This document shows, in pieces, positions 17,441 through 25,417 of a DNA stretch of 64,000 nucleotides. The stretch's first letter is position 1, and each line of letters begins with the position of its first letter. The position numbers were made by a program, and so were the translations under genes. This DNA is from an uncultured Oscillospiraceae bacterium. Lineage in GTDB: Bacteria > Bacillota > Clostridia > Oscillospirales > Ruminococcaceae. Where the stretch lies: the NCBI GenBank assembly GCA_934539585.1, contig CAKTCT010000009.1, positions 16,641-80,640 on the forward strand. The letters run 5' to 3'. The notes beneath the pieces are model-generated. The model was not told where the DNA came from and made no database searches. It saw nothing but the letters and a program-made list of their open reading frames with translations.

Positions 17441-18136
17441 TTACTTTTCAATGGCGGAGACGAACCGCCGGGTGATCTCCCGGGGCCGGGTGATGGCGGT
17501 GCCCACCACCGCCGCCGTGGCTCCGGTGGCCAGGGCCCGTTCCAGCTGCTCCGGGGTCCAGATGCCGCCCTCGGCGATGACGGGGATGGTTAGGGTGCGG
17601 GCCAGCTTTTCGATCATTTCGAAGTCCGGCAGGCTCCGGCCCTTGGTGTAGGAGGTGTAGCCGCTGAGGGTGGTGCCCACGCAGTCGAAGCCCAGGCGCT
17701 GGGCCTCCACGCCTTCCTCAAAGGTAGAGCAGTCGGCCATGAACAGGGCGTCGGGGTACTTTTCCCGGATCACGGGGAACAGCTCCGAAATGGTGACGCC
17801 GCCGTGGCGGACCCGCTTGGTGGCGTCCATGGCGATGATGTCGCAGCCGCTTTCCATCAGGGCGTCCACCTCGGTCATGGTGGGGGTGATGTAGACGTCG
17901 GCTCCCACGCCGTCGTAGACCTGTTTGATCAGGCCGATCACCGGCAGGTCCACGGTCTCTTTGATGGCCTTGATGTCCTCCACGGAGTTGGAGCGGATGC
18001 CCCTGGCCCCGCCCTCAAAGGCGGCAAAGGCCATCCGGGACATGATGTAGGAGCTGTGGAGGGGCTCGTCGGCCAAAGCCTGGCAGGAGACGATCAGGTG
18101 TCCCCGGAGGGCGTCGAAAATCTCGGTATGTTTCAT
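17441..18136 (-). CDS. nanE: N-acetylmannosamine-6-phosphate 2-epimerase
   Basis: 231-residue (beta/alpha)8 enzyme converting ManNAc-6-P to GlcNAc-6-P in sialic acid and ManNAc use. Start ATG at 18136 is preceded by AAAGGAAG. Family features are GGARGIRSNSVEDIKAIK near the N-terminus, LPVIGLIKQVYDG, the catalytic Lys in IIAMDATKR, FMADCSTFEEG, and the C-terminal phosphate-binding EGGIWTPEQLERALATGATAAVVGTAITRP. It precedes the ROK kinase in the same transcript. Confidence 0.93.
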   Translation of the reverse strand: MKHTEIFDALRGHLIVSCQALADEPLHSSYIMSRMAFAAFEGGARGIRSNSVEDIKAIKETVDLPVIGLIKQVYDGVGADVYITPTMTEVDALMESGCDIIAMDATKRVRHGGVTISELFPVIREKYPDALFMADCSTFEEGVEAQRLGFDCVGTTLSGYTSYTKGRSLPDFEMIEKLARTLTIPVIAEGGIWTPEQLERALATGATAAVVGTAITRPREITRRFVSAIEK

Positions 18137-18251
18137 AAAAAGGCTTCCTTTCAAAGGGAAAATATCCCATTTTCTCCATTTTGGCACAGAAAACCACCGC
18201 CGTCAACGGGATTCCCCAAAGACAGCAGATCAGGGCAACCGATTCAGCAGC

Positions 18252-19154
18252 TCAGACCCCCTCGCAGCCGAAGGGCGGGATGAAGCTCTCGTCTGCCGCG
18301 GCACCCTCCTGGGTGAAGCCGTTTTCCACCCCCAGGTCCACGGCGTAGTCCACCACCTGGTCGTATTCCTCCGGGGTCAGGGTCCGGTTCAGCTCCGGCC
18401 AGGAGGACAGGTTCCCGGTGGGGGTGAACTGGCTCATGATGCTCAGGTAGATGCGGCGGCCGTAGGTTTCGAAAAGATAGCGGATCACCGCCTTGGAGTC
18501 CTCCGCCTGCCCCGGCAGGACCAGGTGCCGGACGATCACGCCCCTTTTCATCATGCCCTCCTCGTCAAAGACCGGGTCCCCGGCCTGGCGGACCATTTCG
18601 GCCAGGGCGGCTTTGGCCCGTTCCGGGTAGTCCGGGGCGGCGGAGTAACGCCCGGCCAGCTCCGGGGAGGCGTACTTGAAGTCCGGCAGATAGATGTCCA
18701 CCAGGCCGTCCAGGAGCCGGAGGGTTCCGGGCTTTTCATAGCCGCCGCAGTTGCAGACCACGGGGATGGTCAATCCGGCGGCCTTGGCCTCCCGGAGGGC
18801 CAGGACGATCTGGGGGATGTAGTGGGTGGGCGTGACCAGGTTGATGTTCCGGGCGTTTTGGGCCTGGAGCTCCAGGAAAATCTCGGCCAGTCGGCGGACG
18901 GAGATGTCCTTGCCTGCGCCGCCCCGGCTGATCTCCCGGTTCTGGCAGAAGACGCATTTCAGGGGACAGTAGGAGAAAAACACCGTTCCGGAGCCCTCCT
19001 CGCCGGAGATGCAGGGCTCCTCCCAGTAGTGGAGAGCGGCCCGGGCGACCCTGACGGTCTCGCCCACAGCGCCGCAGGCTCCCGGCTCCCCGGCCAGGCG
19101 GTTGACGCCGCACTCCCGGGGGCAGAGGGTGCAGCGGGCCAATTCTTCCAACAT
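18252..19154 (-). CDS. Radical SAM protein, PflA-like (COG1313)
   Basis: 300-residue radical SAM enzyme. It opens with a cysteine-rich segment (CTLCPRECGVNRLAGEPGACG) that may bind an extra metal centre, then has the canonical CxxxCxxC as CPLKCVFCQN, which ligates the 4Fe-4S cluster that splits S-adenosylmethionine. Downstream pieces such as NINLVTPTHYIPQI, VCNCGGYEK and IYLPDFKYA are typical of COG1313, a pyruvate formate-lyase activase-like group of unknown target. AAAGGAG precedes the ATG at 19154. Monocistronic, with its own promoter at 19207-19234. Confidence 0.88.
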   Translation of the reverse strand: MLEELARCTLCPRECGVNRLAGEPGACGAVGETVRVARAALHYWEEPCISGEEGSGTVFFSYCPLKCVFCQNREISRGGAGKDISVRRLAEIFLELQAQNARNINLVTPTHYIPQIVLALREAKAAGLTIPVVCNCGGYEKPGTLRLLDGLVDIYLPDFKYASPELAGRYSAAPDYPERAKAALAEMVRQAGDPVFDEEGMMKRGVIVRHLVLPGQAEDSKAVIRYLFETYGRRIYLSIMSQFTPTGNLSSWPELNRTLTPEEYDQVVDYAVDLGVENGFTQEGAAADESFIPPFGCEGV

Positions 19155-19206
19155 AACGAGGCTCCTTTCGGGTGAGGAAAAAGTCGAATTTTGTCTATCT
19201 TTTTCT

Positions 19207-19234
19207 ATTGTAACACACTTTTGTCGAAAAGCAA
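19207..19234 (-). promoter_or_regulatory. Promoter of the PflA-like radical SAM gene
   Basis: On the minus strand TTGCTT (19229-19234) and TACAAT (19207-19212) are separated by 16 bases, about 55 bases upstream of the start codon. Confidence 0.65.
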
Positions 19235-19243
19235 GTTATGGGG

Positions 19244-19272
19244 TTGTGCAACGGGCAGAATTGTGGTATAGT
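19244..19272 (+). promoter_or_regulatory. Promoter of the small gene at 19319
   Basis: TTGTGC at 19244-19249 and TATAGT at 19267-19272, spacer 17. Divergent from the radical SAM promoter; the two -35 regions are only ~10 bases apart. Confidence 0.6.
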
Positions 19273-19318
19273 GGTTGAAAAGGGCTTTTAAAGCGCTGCA
19301 AGAATAGGAGGGTTCGAG

Positions 19319-19567
19319 CTGAAAAAAGATTTTCAGGGAACAGGGTCGGCGTATCGTTCGAGAATCCGTCTGATTCCCGGACCCTTTCTTTTGGCTCCCG
19401 GAGCCAACGAGCTTCCCGTCCGGGAGGACGACATGGAGTGGGTGGTCCGGGAAGTCCGCCGGGTCCTGGAGGACGACAGCCTGGATGATTTCGCATGCAT
19501 TGACAAGATTCTGGCGATTTACACCGAAGTGGGAGTATCGGTAAGATACCGGCACGATTTTGGGTGA
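19319..19567 (+). CDS. Small hypothetical protein, possible non-ATG start
   Basis: An 82-codon frame ending TGA at 19567. AGGAGG at 19306-19311 is seven bases before a CTG at 19319, and a promoter lies at 19244-19272, so initiation at CTG is plausible. The alternative is ATG at 19433 behind GGGAGG, giving 44 residues starting MEWVVREVRRVLEDD. The C-terminal half looks like a real folded protein: acidic amphipathic helix, then ...ILAIYTEVGVSVRYRHDFG. Small proteins ending in a similar RHDFG tail are, to my recollection, common in related Clostridia, of unknown function. The last codons coincide with the start of structured repeat A. Confidence 0.55.
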   Translation: MKKDFQGTGSAYRSRIRLIPGPFLLAPGANELPVREDDMEWVVREVRRVLEDDSLDDFACIDKILAIYTEVGVSVRYRHDFG

Positions 19568-20256
19568 CAGAGCACCCATAGCACAACGTCAGACCGCCAT
19601 CATCCACGTCAAGCCGACGCGTATTTCCGAAGTCTCATACAGGAATCGAAGCGGACAAAAGTGCTGCACGGTTGCCTACTGTCCGAGCACCGATAGCGGC
19701 GGCGGGAAGTGTCGTGTGCGGATAGGTTTATCCGGCGCCTGCCGCCATTGGGGTTTTTAGGGGCGTAGCCCCTAAACGGACTTTTCTGCTTACTCTTTTC
19801 CTCCGGGGAAAAGAGTAAGTGCGCTGTGTAGGACCAAACAAATCTGTACAAACGTAAGTAGCCGCATAGGCTGGTAGGACCTGCCGATTACGAATCGGAT
19901 TCGGCAGCACTACCGGCCTATGTGGCTACGTTCGCTTCGGATTATTGATAGGTGGTTCATAGCACCCCTTCTTTTCCCGCGTGGGAAAAGAAGGGGGAGA
20001 CGCAAAGTCGCAAAGCGACTTTGCTAGCATTTTCCATCACAAGTGATGAAAAATGCTTGATTAAAAAGGCTCCCGCCCCCCCGAGACCCCCTAAAGTCGC
20101 GCCGTAGGCTCCGGAGAGCCTGCCCGCCTACCCCGCGGTGGACACGGCCGCCGCAATTGGTGCGTGGACAGTAGGCATCCAGCTGCCACTTTCCGGCGTT
20201 TCGTTCCTGTGGACAGGCTTTGGGGGCAGGCGGCGGCCTGACCTGGTACGATTGGC
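19562..20256 (+). repeat. Structured repeat A (family 1), hairpin-rich, MITE-like
   Basis: A ~695 bp tract with no convincing gene. It is closely similar, over nearly its whole length, to the reverse complement of 24765-25417. Ends carry imperfect terminal inverted repeats (ACGTCAG..CCGCC near 19585; GCGGCCTGACCTGG near 20233). Between them are a GGGTG/CACCC stem (19562-19577), a TTTAGGGGC stem (19757-19777), a 13-bp stem (19790-19820), a nested ~72-base hairpin (19858-19929), a CCCCTTCTTTTCCC stem (19965-19996), two extra stems absent from the other copy (20003-20023, 20026-20057), and inverted copies of TGCCTACTGTCCGAGCACC (19673-19691 exact, 20159-20177 with mismatches). No transposase is present. 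Confidence 0.8.
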
Positions 20257-20277
20257 TTATACGGCCAGACGGGAGCG

Positions 20278-20850
20278 CTAGAAGATCATTGGCTGAATCT
20301 GCTGGCCTTTTAGGGCTAACTCCAGGGTTTCGGGGATTTTCTGGAAGTCTGCTACCAGGGAGGTGGGCTTCTTCACCGGGTCGTCCTGGCGCATGGGGAC
20401 GAAATAGTAGTTCCGGGTGTTCAGCAGCGCGCCGATGTTTCTGGCGCTGCCGCTGAGGGCGTCGTTGGTGGAGACCGCCACCACCACGGGGTTCCTGTTC
20501 CGCAGGTGGCTCTTGACCGCCAGGGTCACGGCGTTGTCGGTGATGCTGTTGGCCAGCTTGGCGATGGTGTTCCCGGTGCAGGGGGCCACCAGGAGGATGT
20601 CGGTCATTTTCTTGGGGCCGATGGGCTCCGCGCCGGGCAGGTCCCGGATGACGGGCCTGCCGCAGATGGCCTCGATCCGGGCGACGAAGTCCGCCGCCTT
20701 GCCGAACCGGGTGTCCGTGGAGCAGGCGGCGGGGGTCATGATGGGCAGAATGTCGTAGCCCAGCCGCCGGCACTCCTCCATGACCTCCAGCACCGGGGCA
20801 AAGGTACAGAAGGAGCCGCAGAGGGCGAACCCCAGCCTGATCTCAGACAT
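20278..20850 (-). CDS. spoVFB: Dipicolinate synthase subunit B
   Basis: 190-residue flavoprotein-like subunit of dipicolinate synthase, which makes the dipicolinic acid packed with calcium into endospores. The N-terminus MSEIRLGFALCGSFCTFA and the segments LPIMTPAACSTDTRFG, DILLVAPCTGNTIAKLANSITDNAVTLAVKSHLRN and ALLNTRNYYFVPMRQDDP are diagnostic of SpoVFB/DpaB. It overlaps spoVFA by eight bases and is translated after it. It shows that the organism sporulates. It ends 22 bases before repeat A, convergently. Confidence 0.95.
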   Translation of the reverse strand: MSEIRLGFALCGSFCTFAPVLEVMEECRRLGYDILPIMTPAACSTDTRFGKAADFVARIEAICGRPVIRDLPGAEPIGPKKMTDILLVAPCTGNTIAKLANSITDNAVTLAVKSHLRNRNPVVVAVSTNDALSGSARNIGALLNTRNYYFVPMRQDDPVKKPTSLVADFQKIPETLELALKGQQIQPMIF

Positions 20851-21727
20851 ACGCGCTCCCCCTTTCGGCGATGATGTTGTCCAGGGTCCCCGCGATGGCC
20901 TCAGCGGCGGTGACAGGGGCCACCTTTCCCGGCAGGGACAGAGCCGGAATGGCTTTGATCCCCAGTCCGGCGGCGGCGCTGTAATCCACGCCTCCCGGGG
21001 CGGAGGCCAGGTCGATGATCAGGGTCCCGGCGTCCAGGAGCATCAGCTGCTCCTCCCCGAAAACCCGGGCCGGAACGGTGTTGACCGCCACCTGAAATTT
21101 GGGCAGCACCCGGTTCAGAAAGGACAGGGGGACCGTGTGGGCCCCGTAAGCCTGGGCCCAGGCCAGGTCCCTGCAGCTCCGGGCCGCCACCGTCACCTGG
21201 CTCCCCAGGGCCGCAAAGGCCCGGTGGCAGAGCTTTGCCACCCGCCCGTAGCCGGTGATCAGCACACGCTGGCCGCTGAGGGTCACGGGGAGCTCCTTCA
21301 TGGCGATCTGCACCGCCCCCTCGGCGGTGGGAATGGCGTTGAGGACGGCGAACTCCTCCCGCTCCAGATAATCGGCCAGGGCCAGCCCTCGCTTTTCGCA
21401 GGCCAGGACGGTCTTTTCGTCCAACTTTCCCCCCAGGACCAGGGTCTCCCTGCCGCAGAGGTCCAGGACCTGGGAGAGGAGGAGGTTCTCCCGGCTCAGG
21501 GGGGTGAAAACCGTGACGCCGTTTTTCGTCACCGGCATGGGCAGGACCAGATAGTCCGGCCGCTGCTCCACCTCGCCGGGAGCGGCCCGGTACCGGACCT
21601 CCGGGGAGAAGTCCGAGGGATTGTCGAACCCCACGGCGTAGACCGTGCCCCGCTGGGTCAGCAGATCGGCCAGGTGGACATAGCGCCCGTCCCCCCCGGC
21701 GACCAGATAAACTTTTTCCGTATACAT
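20843..21727 (-). CDS. spoVFA: Dipicolinate synthase subunit A
   Basis: 294-residue NAD(P)-binding subunit of dipicolinate synthase. Start ATG at 21727 has GGAGGGT upstream. Visible features are the N-terminal KVYLVAGGDGRYVHLADLLTQRG, the loop VFTPLSRENLLLSQ, and the C-terminal Rossmann motif VLITGYGRVAKLCHRAFAALGSQV with IIDLASAPGGVDYS. It acts in the mother cell late in sporulation; in B. subtilis the operon depends on sigma-K. A CATAGGATG on the minus strand (21770-21778) loosely resembles a sigma-K -10 (CATAnnnTA), but no convincing -35 was seen. Confidence 0.95.
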   Translation of the reverse strand: MYTEKVYLVAGGDGRYVHLADLLTQRGTVYAVGFDNPSDFSPEVRYRAAPGEVEQRPDYLVLPMPVTKNGVTVFTPLSRENLLLSQVLDLCGRETLVLGGKLDEKTVLACEKRGLALADYLEREEFAVLNAIPTAEGAVQIAMKELPVTLSGQRVLITGYGRVAKLCHRAFAALGSQVTVAARSCRDLAWAQAYGAHTVPLSFLNRVLPKFQVAVNTVPARVFGEEQLMLLDAGTLIIDLASAPGGVDYSAAAGLGIKAIPALSLPGKVAPVTAAEAIAGTLDNIIAERGSAYV

Positions 21728-21809
21728 GGCGACCCTCCATTGCGCATCGCAGAATCCTTTGGAATACCCCATCCTATGAATCCGGGGGAGGATCGGTGCG
21801 GAAGGGCGC

Positions 21810-21844
21810 AAAAAAGCCCCGGCAGCCTGAAAAACTGCCGGGGC
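21810..21844 (-). terminator. Terminator of the Gfo/Idh/MocA-isomerase operon
   Basis: GCCCCGGCAG (21816-21825) pairs with CTGCCGGGGC (21835-21844); on the minus strand it is followed by TTTTTT (21810-21815). It separates this operon from spoVFA. Confidence 0.88.
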
Positions 21845-21858
21845 ATCCGGATTTTTGC

Positions 21859-23028
21859 TTATTTTACGTTGTAGCTGTTGGTGGTGTCTGCGGTGACTTC
21901 CGCCACGTTTTCTTTGCGGCGGGAGGTTTTCACCCGTTTCATCAGCTCGTCATAGAACAGGTCCTCATCGAAGGGAAGGGTGATGGGCTTGCCAAGCCAG
22001 GCAGAGAGGTGCATGGCGTTGGAGATGGTCAGGCCGTTGATGCCTTCCCGGCCGTCGGCGATGAGGGGGGTGCCGTGGAGGATCCGTCCGGCAAAGGCGT
22101 TGAGAACGCCGATGTGCTGCTCGGATTTCCCATCGGTCTCCACCTGGGAGAAGGTGTTCTTCGGCACGCCGAAAAGCTCCTTGTTGGTGGCGGAGAACTC
22201 CGGCTCGAGGATCTCGTTTTTCCACATATAGAGCTTGCCGTTTTCACTGACCAGCTTGCCGCCGTCCAGGTCGATCTCGAAGCGGTTGGTGCCGGGAGCG
22301 TCGCCGGTGGTGGTGACGAAGCAGCCGGTAGCGCCGTTGGCGTACTCTACATAGGTGGTCACGTCGTCCTCGACCTCGATGTCGTGCCATTTTCCGAAGT
22401 GCATGTGGGAATCCACCAGGACGGGCATGCCGCAGATCCACTGCCACAGATCCAGGTTGTGGGGGCACTGGTTCAGCAGAACGCCGCCGCCCTCGCCGGA
22501 CCAGGTGGCGCGCCACGCGCCGGAATCGTAGTACGCCTGGGGCCGGTACCAGTTGGTGATGATCCAGTTGGTACGGCGGATGCGGCCCATTTCGCCGCTC
22601 TGGACGATCTCCCGCATCTTGCGGTAGATGTGGTCGGTGCGCTGGTTGAACATCATGCCGAAGACCACGTTGTGCTTGTCGGCGGCTTCGTTCATCTCCC
22701 GGACCTGCTTGGTGTAAACGCCGGCGGGCTTCTCGCACATGACGTGGAGGCCCCGCTCAAAGGCTTTGATGGCGTACACGGGGTGGAAGTAGTGGGGGAC
22801 CGCGATGAGCACCGCATCGATGAGGCCGGAATCCATCATCTTTTCCGCATCGTCGAAAAGGGCGACGTGGTCGCCGATATTTTCCTTGACCCACTGGAGC
22901 CGCTCGGGCTTGATATCCGCCACAGCGGTAACGGTGATCTCCGGGCAGCGTTTGTGGATCTCAATATTGGAAAGGTGACCGGTACCCATGTTGCCGATAC
23001 CGATAATGCCAAGTCTTACTTTTTCCAT
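21859..23028 (-). CDS. Gfo/Idh/MocA family oxidoreductase
   Basis: 389-residue NAD(P)-dependent sugar or inositol dehydrogenase. The Rossmann start VRLGIIGIGNMGTGHLSNIE binds the cofactor; MCEKPAGVYTKQVREM contains the EKP motif whose Lys is catalytic; the region GGGVLLNQCPHNLDLWQWICG carries the usual His-Asp-Leu substrate contact. It is longer than the typical ~340 residues because of an extended C-terminus. It lies 12 bases downstream of a sugar isomerase gene, so the pair probably oxidises and isomerises a sugar, cyclitol or derivative. The natural substrate is not apparent. Confidence 0.9.
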   Translation of the reverse strand: MEKVRLGIIGIGNMGTGHLSNIEIHKRCPEITVTAVADIKPERLQWVKENIGDHVALFDDAEKMMDSGLIDAVLIAVPHYFHPVYAIKAFERGLHVMCEKPAGVYTKQVREMNEAADKHNVVFGMMFNQRTDHIYRKMREIVQSGEMGRIRRTNWIITNWYRPQAYYDSGAWRATWSGEGGGVLLNQCPHNLDLWQWICGMPVLVDSHMHFGKWHDIEVEDDVTTYVEYANGATGCFVTTTGDAPGTNRFEIDLDGGKLVSENGKLYMWKNEILEPEFSATNKELFGVPKNTFSQVETDGKSEQHIGVLNAFAGRILHGTPLIADGREGINGLTISNAMHLSAWLGKPITLPFDEDLFYDELMKRVKTSRRKENVAEVTADTTNSYNVK

Positions 23029-23040
23029 GGAAAATCCTCC

Positions 23041-23802
23041 TTATTTCAGACCCATAGCCGTCAGGGTCTCGTAGCTCTTTTTCAGGCACCAGAAGGGGTC
23101 CCGGTTTTGGCAGTCGTCCTGCTCCACCAGAACATATTTGGTGCCGCCGGCCTCACAGGCGGAGAGGAACCGGTCAAAGTTGATGTTGCCCTCGCCGATA
23201 TAGGCCATCTGCTGCGTGTTGTTGATGAATTGCATGTCCTTGACGTGGACGCAGTCGATGCGGCCCGCCAGCTTTTCGGCGAACTGAGCGGGATCGCCGC
23301 CGCCGTATTGAACCCAGTAGCTGTCCAGGGTAAAGCCCAGCTCCTCCGCCGGGAAAGCCCTTGCCAACCGCTCCAGGAAGGTGACGCCATTGGCTTTGGT
23401 GAACTCGAAGCCGTGGTTGTGGTACATGAGCTTCATGCCCGCAGCGCAGATTTTCTTTGCCGCTTCGGCGTACATTTCCACAAAGGCATCCAGCCCTGCG
23501 GGATTGATGTGGAGTTCCCAGGGAATGGAGCCCAGGCCGATGTAATCGCAGCCGAAGACCTTGTGCTCCGCGATGACGGCCTCGGTGTCCTCTGCGACCC
23601 GGGTCTGGTTGGTATGGGTGATGGCGCAGGTCAGGCCGGTTTTGTCCAGCTGTTCCTTGAGCCAGTCCGCTTCAAAAGCGCAGGTGCCGGAGACCTGAAC
23701 GGTGGTGTAGCCGATGTCCGCGACCTTTTTCAGGGTTTCCGCGAAGTCGTCCAGGTTTTTGGTGTAATCCCGGACGGTGTAAAGCTGTGCGCCGATTTTC
23801 AT
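23041..23802 (-). CDS. Sugar phosphate isomerase/epimerase (AP endonuclease 2-like TIM barrel)
   Basis: 253-residue xylose isomerase-like TIM barrel protein (PF01261), started at ATG 23802 behind GGGAGG. It begins MKIGAQLYTVRDYTKN; metal ligands are suggested by Glu in GFTLDSYWVQYGG context, His in LMYHNHGFEF and CVHVKDM. IolE/IolH-like enzymes and ketose 3-epimerases share this fold. First gene of a two-gene operon with the oxidoreductase. On the minus strand upstream, TTGACT and TATGCT occur 19 bases apart, a weak promoter candidate, and a 16-mer AATTTGAGCAAAAAAC at 23892-23907 recurs upstream of another sugar operon (53346-53361). Confidence 0.87.
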   Translation of the reverse strand: MKIGAQLYTVRDYTKNLDDFAETLKKVADIGYTTVQVSGTCAFEADWLKEQLDKTGLTCAITHTNQTRVAEDTEAVIAEHKVFGCDYIGLGSIPWELHINPAGLDAFVEMYAEAAKKICAAGMKLMYHNHGFEFTKANGVTFLERLARAFPAEELGFTLDSYWVQYGGGDPAQFAEKLAGRIDCVHVKDMQFINNTQQMAYIGEGNINFDRFLSACEAGGTKYVLVEQDDCQNRDPFWCLKKSYETLTAMGLK

Positions 23803-23912
23803 ATGCAAATCCTCCCTAATTTTTGGTAAGTTGGGCTTGACAGTCCTACATAATCCTATCTTAGCATACTTATTTTTACGACACAATAGTCAATTTGAGC
23901 AAAAAACATTGT

Positions 23913-23965
23913 AAAAACGAGCAACCCTTCCGGAGAAAGCGCAAGGCTTCTCCCGGAAGGGCTGC
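23913..23965 (-). terminator. Terminator of the HAD phosphatase gene
   Basis: Long imperfect hairpin (GCAACCCTTCCGG at 23921 with CCGGAAGGGCTGC to 23965), followed on the minus strand by GTTTTT (23913-23918). Confidence 0.8.
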
Positions 23966-24020
23966 GGGTCGGAATTGTTGTAAACGGTCCGGCGTATTTG
24001 ACTGAAATATAACGTTCTGT

Positions 24021-24686
24021 TTAACGATTTTCCGGCAGTTCCAGGATTTCCAGGGGCGTTTCCACCAGAAATTCTGCCCCGGCGGCGGTCAGCTCCTCCC
24101 GGCCCCGGAACCCCCAGACCGCGCCGGCGCAGGGGAGCCCGGCGTTTCTGGCCGTCAGCACGTCCACGTCGGAGTCGCCGATGAACAGGGCGTCCTCCCG
24201 GTAGACGGAGAGCTCCTCCAGCAGGCTCCAGACCCCGTCGGGAGCGGGCTTTTTCGCCACGCCCTCCCGCTGGCCCCGGACGGCCCGGAAGGTCCCCGGC
24301 CCGAAGATGCCCCCGACGATCTCCTGGACGAACTCGTCGGATTTGTTGGAGAGCACGGCCAGCTCCGCCCCCTGGCTCCGCAGGCGGTCCAGGAGCTCCA
24401 GCACGCCGGGGTAGGGGCGGGTCTTATCCATGCAGTGGGCCCGGTAGCGGGCGTCGAAGACCGCCTTGAAGGCTGTTACTTCCTTGGGGTCCCGGCGGTC
24501 CTCGGGCAGAGCCCGTTCCACCAGCTTATAGACGCCGTTGCCCACGAAACGGCGGTATTCCTCCAGAGTGTGGCCGGGGAAGCCGGATTGGGCCAGCATC
24601 CAGTCAGCGGCGTCGGCCAGGTCCTCCAGGGAGTTGATCAGGGTTCCATCCAGGTCAAAAAGGTAGAGTTTATACAAGGCAGTCAT
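24021..24686 (-). CDS. HAD family hydrolase, phosphoglycolate phosphatase-like
   Basis: 221-residue haloacid dehalogenase superfamily phosphatase, started at ATG 24686 because the catalytic motif must be N-terminal. Motif I is FDLDGTLINS (nucleophile Asp11), motif II LSNKS, the Lys of motif III is in VAKKPAPDGV, and motif IV is FIGDSDVDVLTARNAG. The helical cap between motifs I and II is of the Gph type. It probably removes phosphate from phosphoglycolate or a similar small phosphoester. It stands alone between repeat B and a terminator. Confidence 0.9.
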   Translation of the reverse strand: MTALYKLYLFDLDGTLINSLEDLADAADWMLAQSGFPGHTLEEYRRFVGNGVYKLVERALPEDRRDPKEVTAFKAVFDARYRAHCMDKTRPYPGVLELLDRLRSQGAELAVLSNKSDEFVQEIVGGIFGPGTFRAVRGQREGVAKKPAPDGVWSLLEELSVYREDALFIGDSDVDVLTARNAGLPCAGAVWGFRGREELTAAGAEFLVETPLEILELPENR

Positions 24687-24738
24687 CCTTCCGTGAAAGT
24701 CTTTCTTTATTGTATCACGAACAAACGCCAGAAACAAG

Positions 24739-24765
24739 CCCGAATGCCGCGCAGCGGCATTCGGG
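24739..24765 (-). terminator. Hairpin at the downstream end of repeat B, possible terminator
   Basis: A 12-bp perfect stem (CCCGAATGCCGC with its complement, 3-base loop). On the minus strand it is followed by CTTGTTT, so it could end transcription from the TM2 gene through repeat B. Repeat A has no equivalent. Confidence 0.5.
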
Positions 24766-25417
24766 CCAATTGGCACCACGTCAGGCCGCCGCCTGCCCCC
24801 AAAGCCCATCGTGAGGAACAAAACGTCCGAAAGTGGTAGCTGGATGCCTACTGTCCGAGCACCAATTGTGGCGGCCGTGTCCACCGCGAGGTAATATCGG
24901 GGTCCTCCGAAGCCCCAGGCGCGACTTCAGGGGGTCTCGGGGGGCGGGAGCCACCCGAGCGCCCTTTTCTCCCCCTTCTTTTCCCGCGCGGGAAAAGAAG
25001 GGGTGCTATGACGGACCTATCGATAATAAAAAAACGCACGTAGCCGCATAGGCCGGTAGTGCTGCCGAATCCGAATCGGATTTGGCAGGTCCTACTAGCC
25101 TATGCGGATACTTACGTTGTACAGATTTGCTCCGTCTTACCAGGGCACCCAATCTTTATTTACGGAAAAAAGATTGGGGAGAAAAACCGTTTAGGAGCTG
25201 GCGCCCCTAAAAACCCCAATGGCGGCAGGCGCCGGATATGGATGACCGCACGCGACACTTCCCGCCGCCGCTATCGGTGCTCGGACAGTAGGCAACCGTG
25301 CAGCACTTTTGAACGCTTCGATTCCTGTATGAGGATTCGGAAATACACGTCGGCTTGACGTGGGCGTCAGTGCGGCCCTGACGTGGATGCCATGTGGGCG
25401 CTGGCTTCGCTGCGCCC
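24765..25417 (-). repeat. Structured repeat B (family 1), inverted relative to repeat A
   Basis: Reverse-complement relative of 19562-20256. Read on the minus strand it begins directly after the stop of the TM2 gene with a GGGCGC/GCGCCC stem, then CCACGTCAGG, TGCCTACTGTCCGAGCACC (complement at 25276-25294), a TTTAGGGGC-type stem (25190-25211), a stem CCCAATCTTT/AAAGATTGGG (25148-25178), the ~72-base nested hairpin (25040-25111), the CCCCTTCTTTTCCC stem (24971-25003), a second inverted TGCCTACTGTCCGAGCACC (24845-24863) and the closing GCGGCCTGACGTGG near 24775. Several stems differ in sequence from repeat A but still pair. No supported gene inside. Confidence 0.8.

Noticed and set aside
19568..20277. 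Short frames inside repeat A (for example 19560-19760 and 20024-20773 minus)
   Set aside because: They run across hairpins and terminal repeats, are not kept in copy B, or are shadows of spoVFB.
19562..25417. Composite transposon bounded by repeats A and B
   Set aside because: No transposase in or near the repeats and the genes between them (spoVFA/B, HAD phosphatase) are core-like; a non-autonomous element pair is simpler.
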